Source: Aureivirga sp. CE67
GTDB lineage: Bacteria; Bacteroidota; Bacteroidia; Flavobacteriales; Flavobacteriaceae
Direction of reading: 5' to 3'
DNA length: 64,000 nucleotides
Assembly: GCF_015767245.1 (NCBI RefSeq)
Contig: NZ_JADOTV010000006.1
Location: 62,001 to 126,000, forward strand
This document shows, in pieces, positions 63,454 through 64,000 of the stretch. Position 1 is the first letter of the stretch. Every line of letters starts with the position of its first letter. A program made the position numbers and the translations under genes. The notes under the pieces are model-generated. The model saw nothing but the letters and a program-made list of their open reading frames with translations, searched no databases and was not told the DNA's origin.

Positions 63454-64000
63454 CTAGTTCAATGTTCTATTGTAATATGAAGTCAGCTTTTCTACTGCTT
63501 GGTTCACATATTGTTCTTGATCATATAAATCAAAATGTGTTGCATCTTTAATTTTAAATAACTCTTTATCTCCCTTAGCTCTGTCTACAGCAACTTCACT
63601 AAAATAAGCTGATAAAGCTTTATCACCAATAATCGCTAAAAAAGGTCTATCAGACATAAGTTCCATTTGCTCACTTGGGTTAAAGAAATAACGTGTATCC
63701 AATGACATTGCTGCTCTTAAAGGTGTATATGTTGGAAATTGTCCTCCACGTTTTGGATTACGATAATATTGAGCTGCTCTATTCCAAAATTCTCCCATTC
63801 CTGAGTTGTCAACAGGAATTCCGTCAACTAAAACTACTTCTCCTGTTTCAAAGTATTTTTGACGTGCCTCACTTCCCATTTTTATTTGTTGTTGAAACTG
63901 TGCTACTTTATCCCCTTTTAAAACATCAGCATATTGTGTAGCTCCACCTAAACCGTAGTCTATGAAATCAACAAATCCACTTACTGTTGCAACTGATTTT
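63454..64000 (-). CDS. alpha/beta hydrolase, 5' end cut by window
   Basis: The frame stays open to the right edge, so the gene begins beyond base 64000; about 181 residues are seen. FLAIIGDKALSAYF and KDATHFDLYDQ supply the acid and the catalytic His of an alpha/beta hydrolase. The nucleophile motif lies outside the window. Family is likely, substrate unknown. Confidence 0.75.
   Translation of the reverse strand, partial: KSVATVSGFVDFIDYGLGGATQYADVLKGDKVAQFQQQIKMGSEARQKYFETGEVVLVDGIPVDNSGMGEFWNRAAQYYRNPKRGGQFPTYTPLRAAMSLDTRYFFNPSEQMELMSDRPFLAIIGDKALSAYFSEVAVDRAKGDKELFKIKDATHFDLYDQEQYVNQAVEKLTSYYNRTLN

Noticed and set aside
1-64000. tRNA, rRNA, CRISPR arrays, riboswitches, IS transposases, prophage
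   Set aside because: I looked for cloverleaf-like ends, spaced repeats, known aptamer cores and transposase motifs and saw none. Short or diverged cases could be missed by eye.

Overview
The window looks like chromosomal DNA from a member of the Flavobacteriaceae (Bacteroidota). The DNA is very AT-rich with AT-rich codon choice. Two secreted proteins (a 1072-residue surface protein and an endonuclease I family nuclease) end in type IX secretion sorting domains. Several lipoproteins start Cys followed by an acidic run, the Bacteroidota surface-export signal. Several promoters fit the Bacteroidota pattern TTG-N19-TAnnTTTG. Housekeeping anchors are fumC (fumarase), lpdA (dihydrolipoyl dehydrogenase), ferritin, a cold-shock protein with a DEAD-box helicase, and a beta-carbonic anhydrase. 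I saw no tRNA, rRNA, CRISPR array, IS transposase or prophage.

Layout. 0-5.1 kb: end of an ATP-grasp gene, then a minus-strand run of secreted or membrane proteins of unknown role. 5.5-9.6 kb: fumC, an intergenic repeat, an ArsO-like flavin monooxygenase, and a small membrane protein behind an Fnr-like palindrome. 10.3-23.2 kb: a long plus-strand accessory run with small unknowns, a GNAT acetyltransferase, a DoxX-like protein, an ATP-grasp protein, two tandem NTR/TIMP-like membrane proteins, an ABM monooxygenase coupled to an AraC regulator, two tandem fatty acid desaturases and a gluzincin metallopeptidase lipoprotein. 23.3-25.5 kb: a minus-strand cold-shock module. 25.8-29.8 kb: unknowns, then an overlapping methyltransferase/VanW pair. 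30-37.3 kb: S9 prolyl oligopeptidase, the large T9SS protein and the T9SS nuclease. 37.7-43.1 kb: unknowns, a PIN-like protein, a thioredoxin-like lipoprotein, a Crp/Fnr regulator, an NAD-dependent epimerase and a PilJ-like secreted protein. 43.3-50.6 kb: lpdA, an acidic lipoprotein, a WYL regulator, an EamA transporter, a TetR-carbonic anhydrase operon and ferritin. 50.7-53.3 kb: unknowns and a class C beta-lactamase-like hydrolase. 53.4-57.6 kb: a LytTR/LytS two-component locus with two secreted acetoacetate-decarboxylase-like proteins between regulator and kinase. 57.8-64 kb: unknowns, GNAT, HxlR facing an NAD(P)H quinone reductase, and a cut alpha/beta hydrolase.

The most distinctive locus is 53.4-57.6 kb. 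On the minus strand it reads LytTR response regulator, EF-hand/ADC-like secreted protein, PKD/ADC-like surface lipoprotein, LytS-type histidine kinase. A consensus promoter lies in front and a terminator behind. A perfect 14-bp direct repeat with a 21-bp period lies between the regulator gene and the first effector gene, the spacing expected for a LytTR dimer. The arrangement suggests a surface ligand-binding or enzymatic pair controlled by its own sensor system.

Two families of non-coding intergenic repeats are present. One is modular (hairpin, CGGGCTTTCCGCT core, hairpin, ACAATCCCT end; 3 copies). The other is a MITE-like element of about 120 bp with 14-bp terminal inverted repeats around a CCCCTCTTGAGAGGGG core (2 full copies, 2 solo cores). 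Functions given for unrecognised genes are limited to what the sequence shows.
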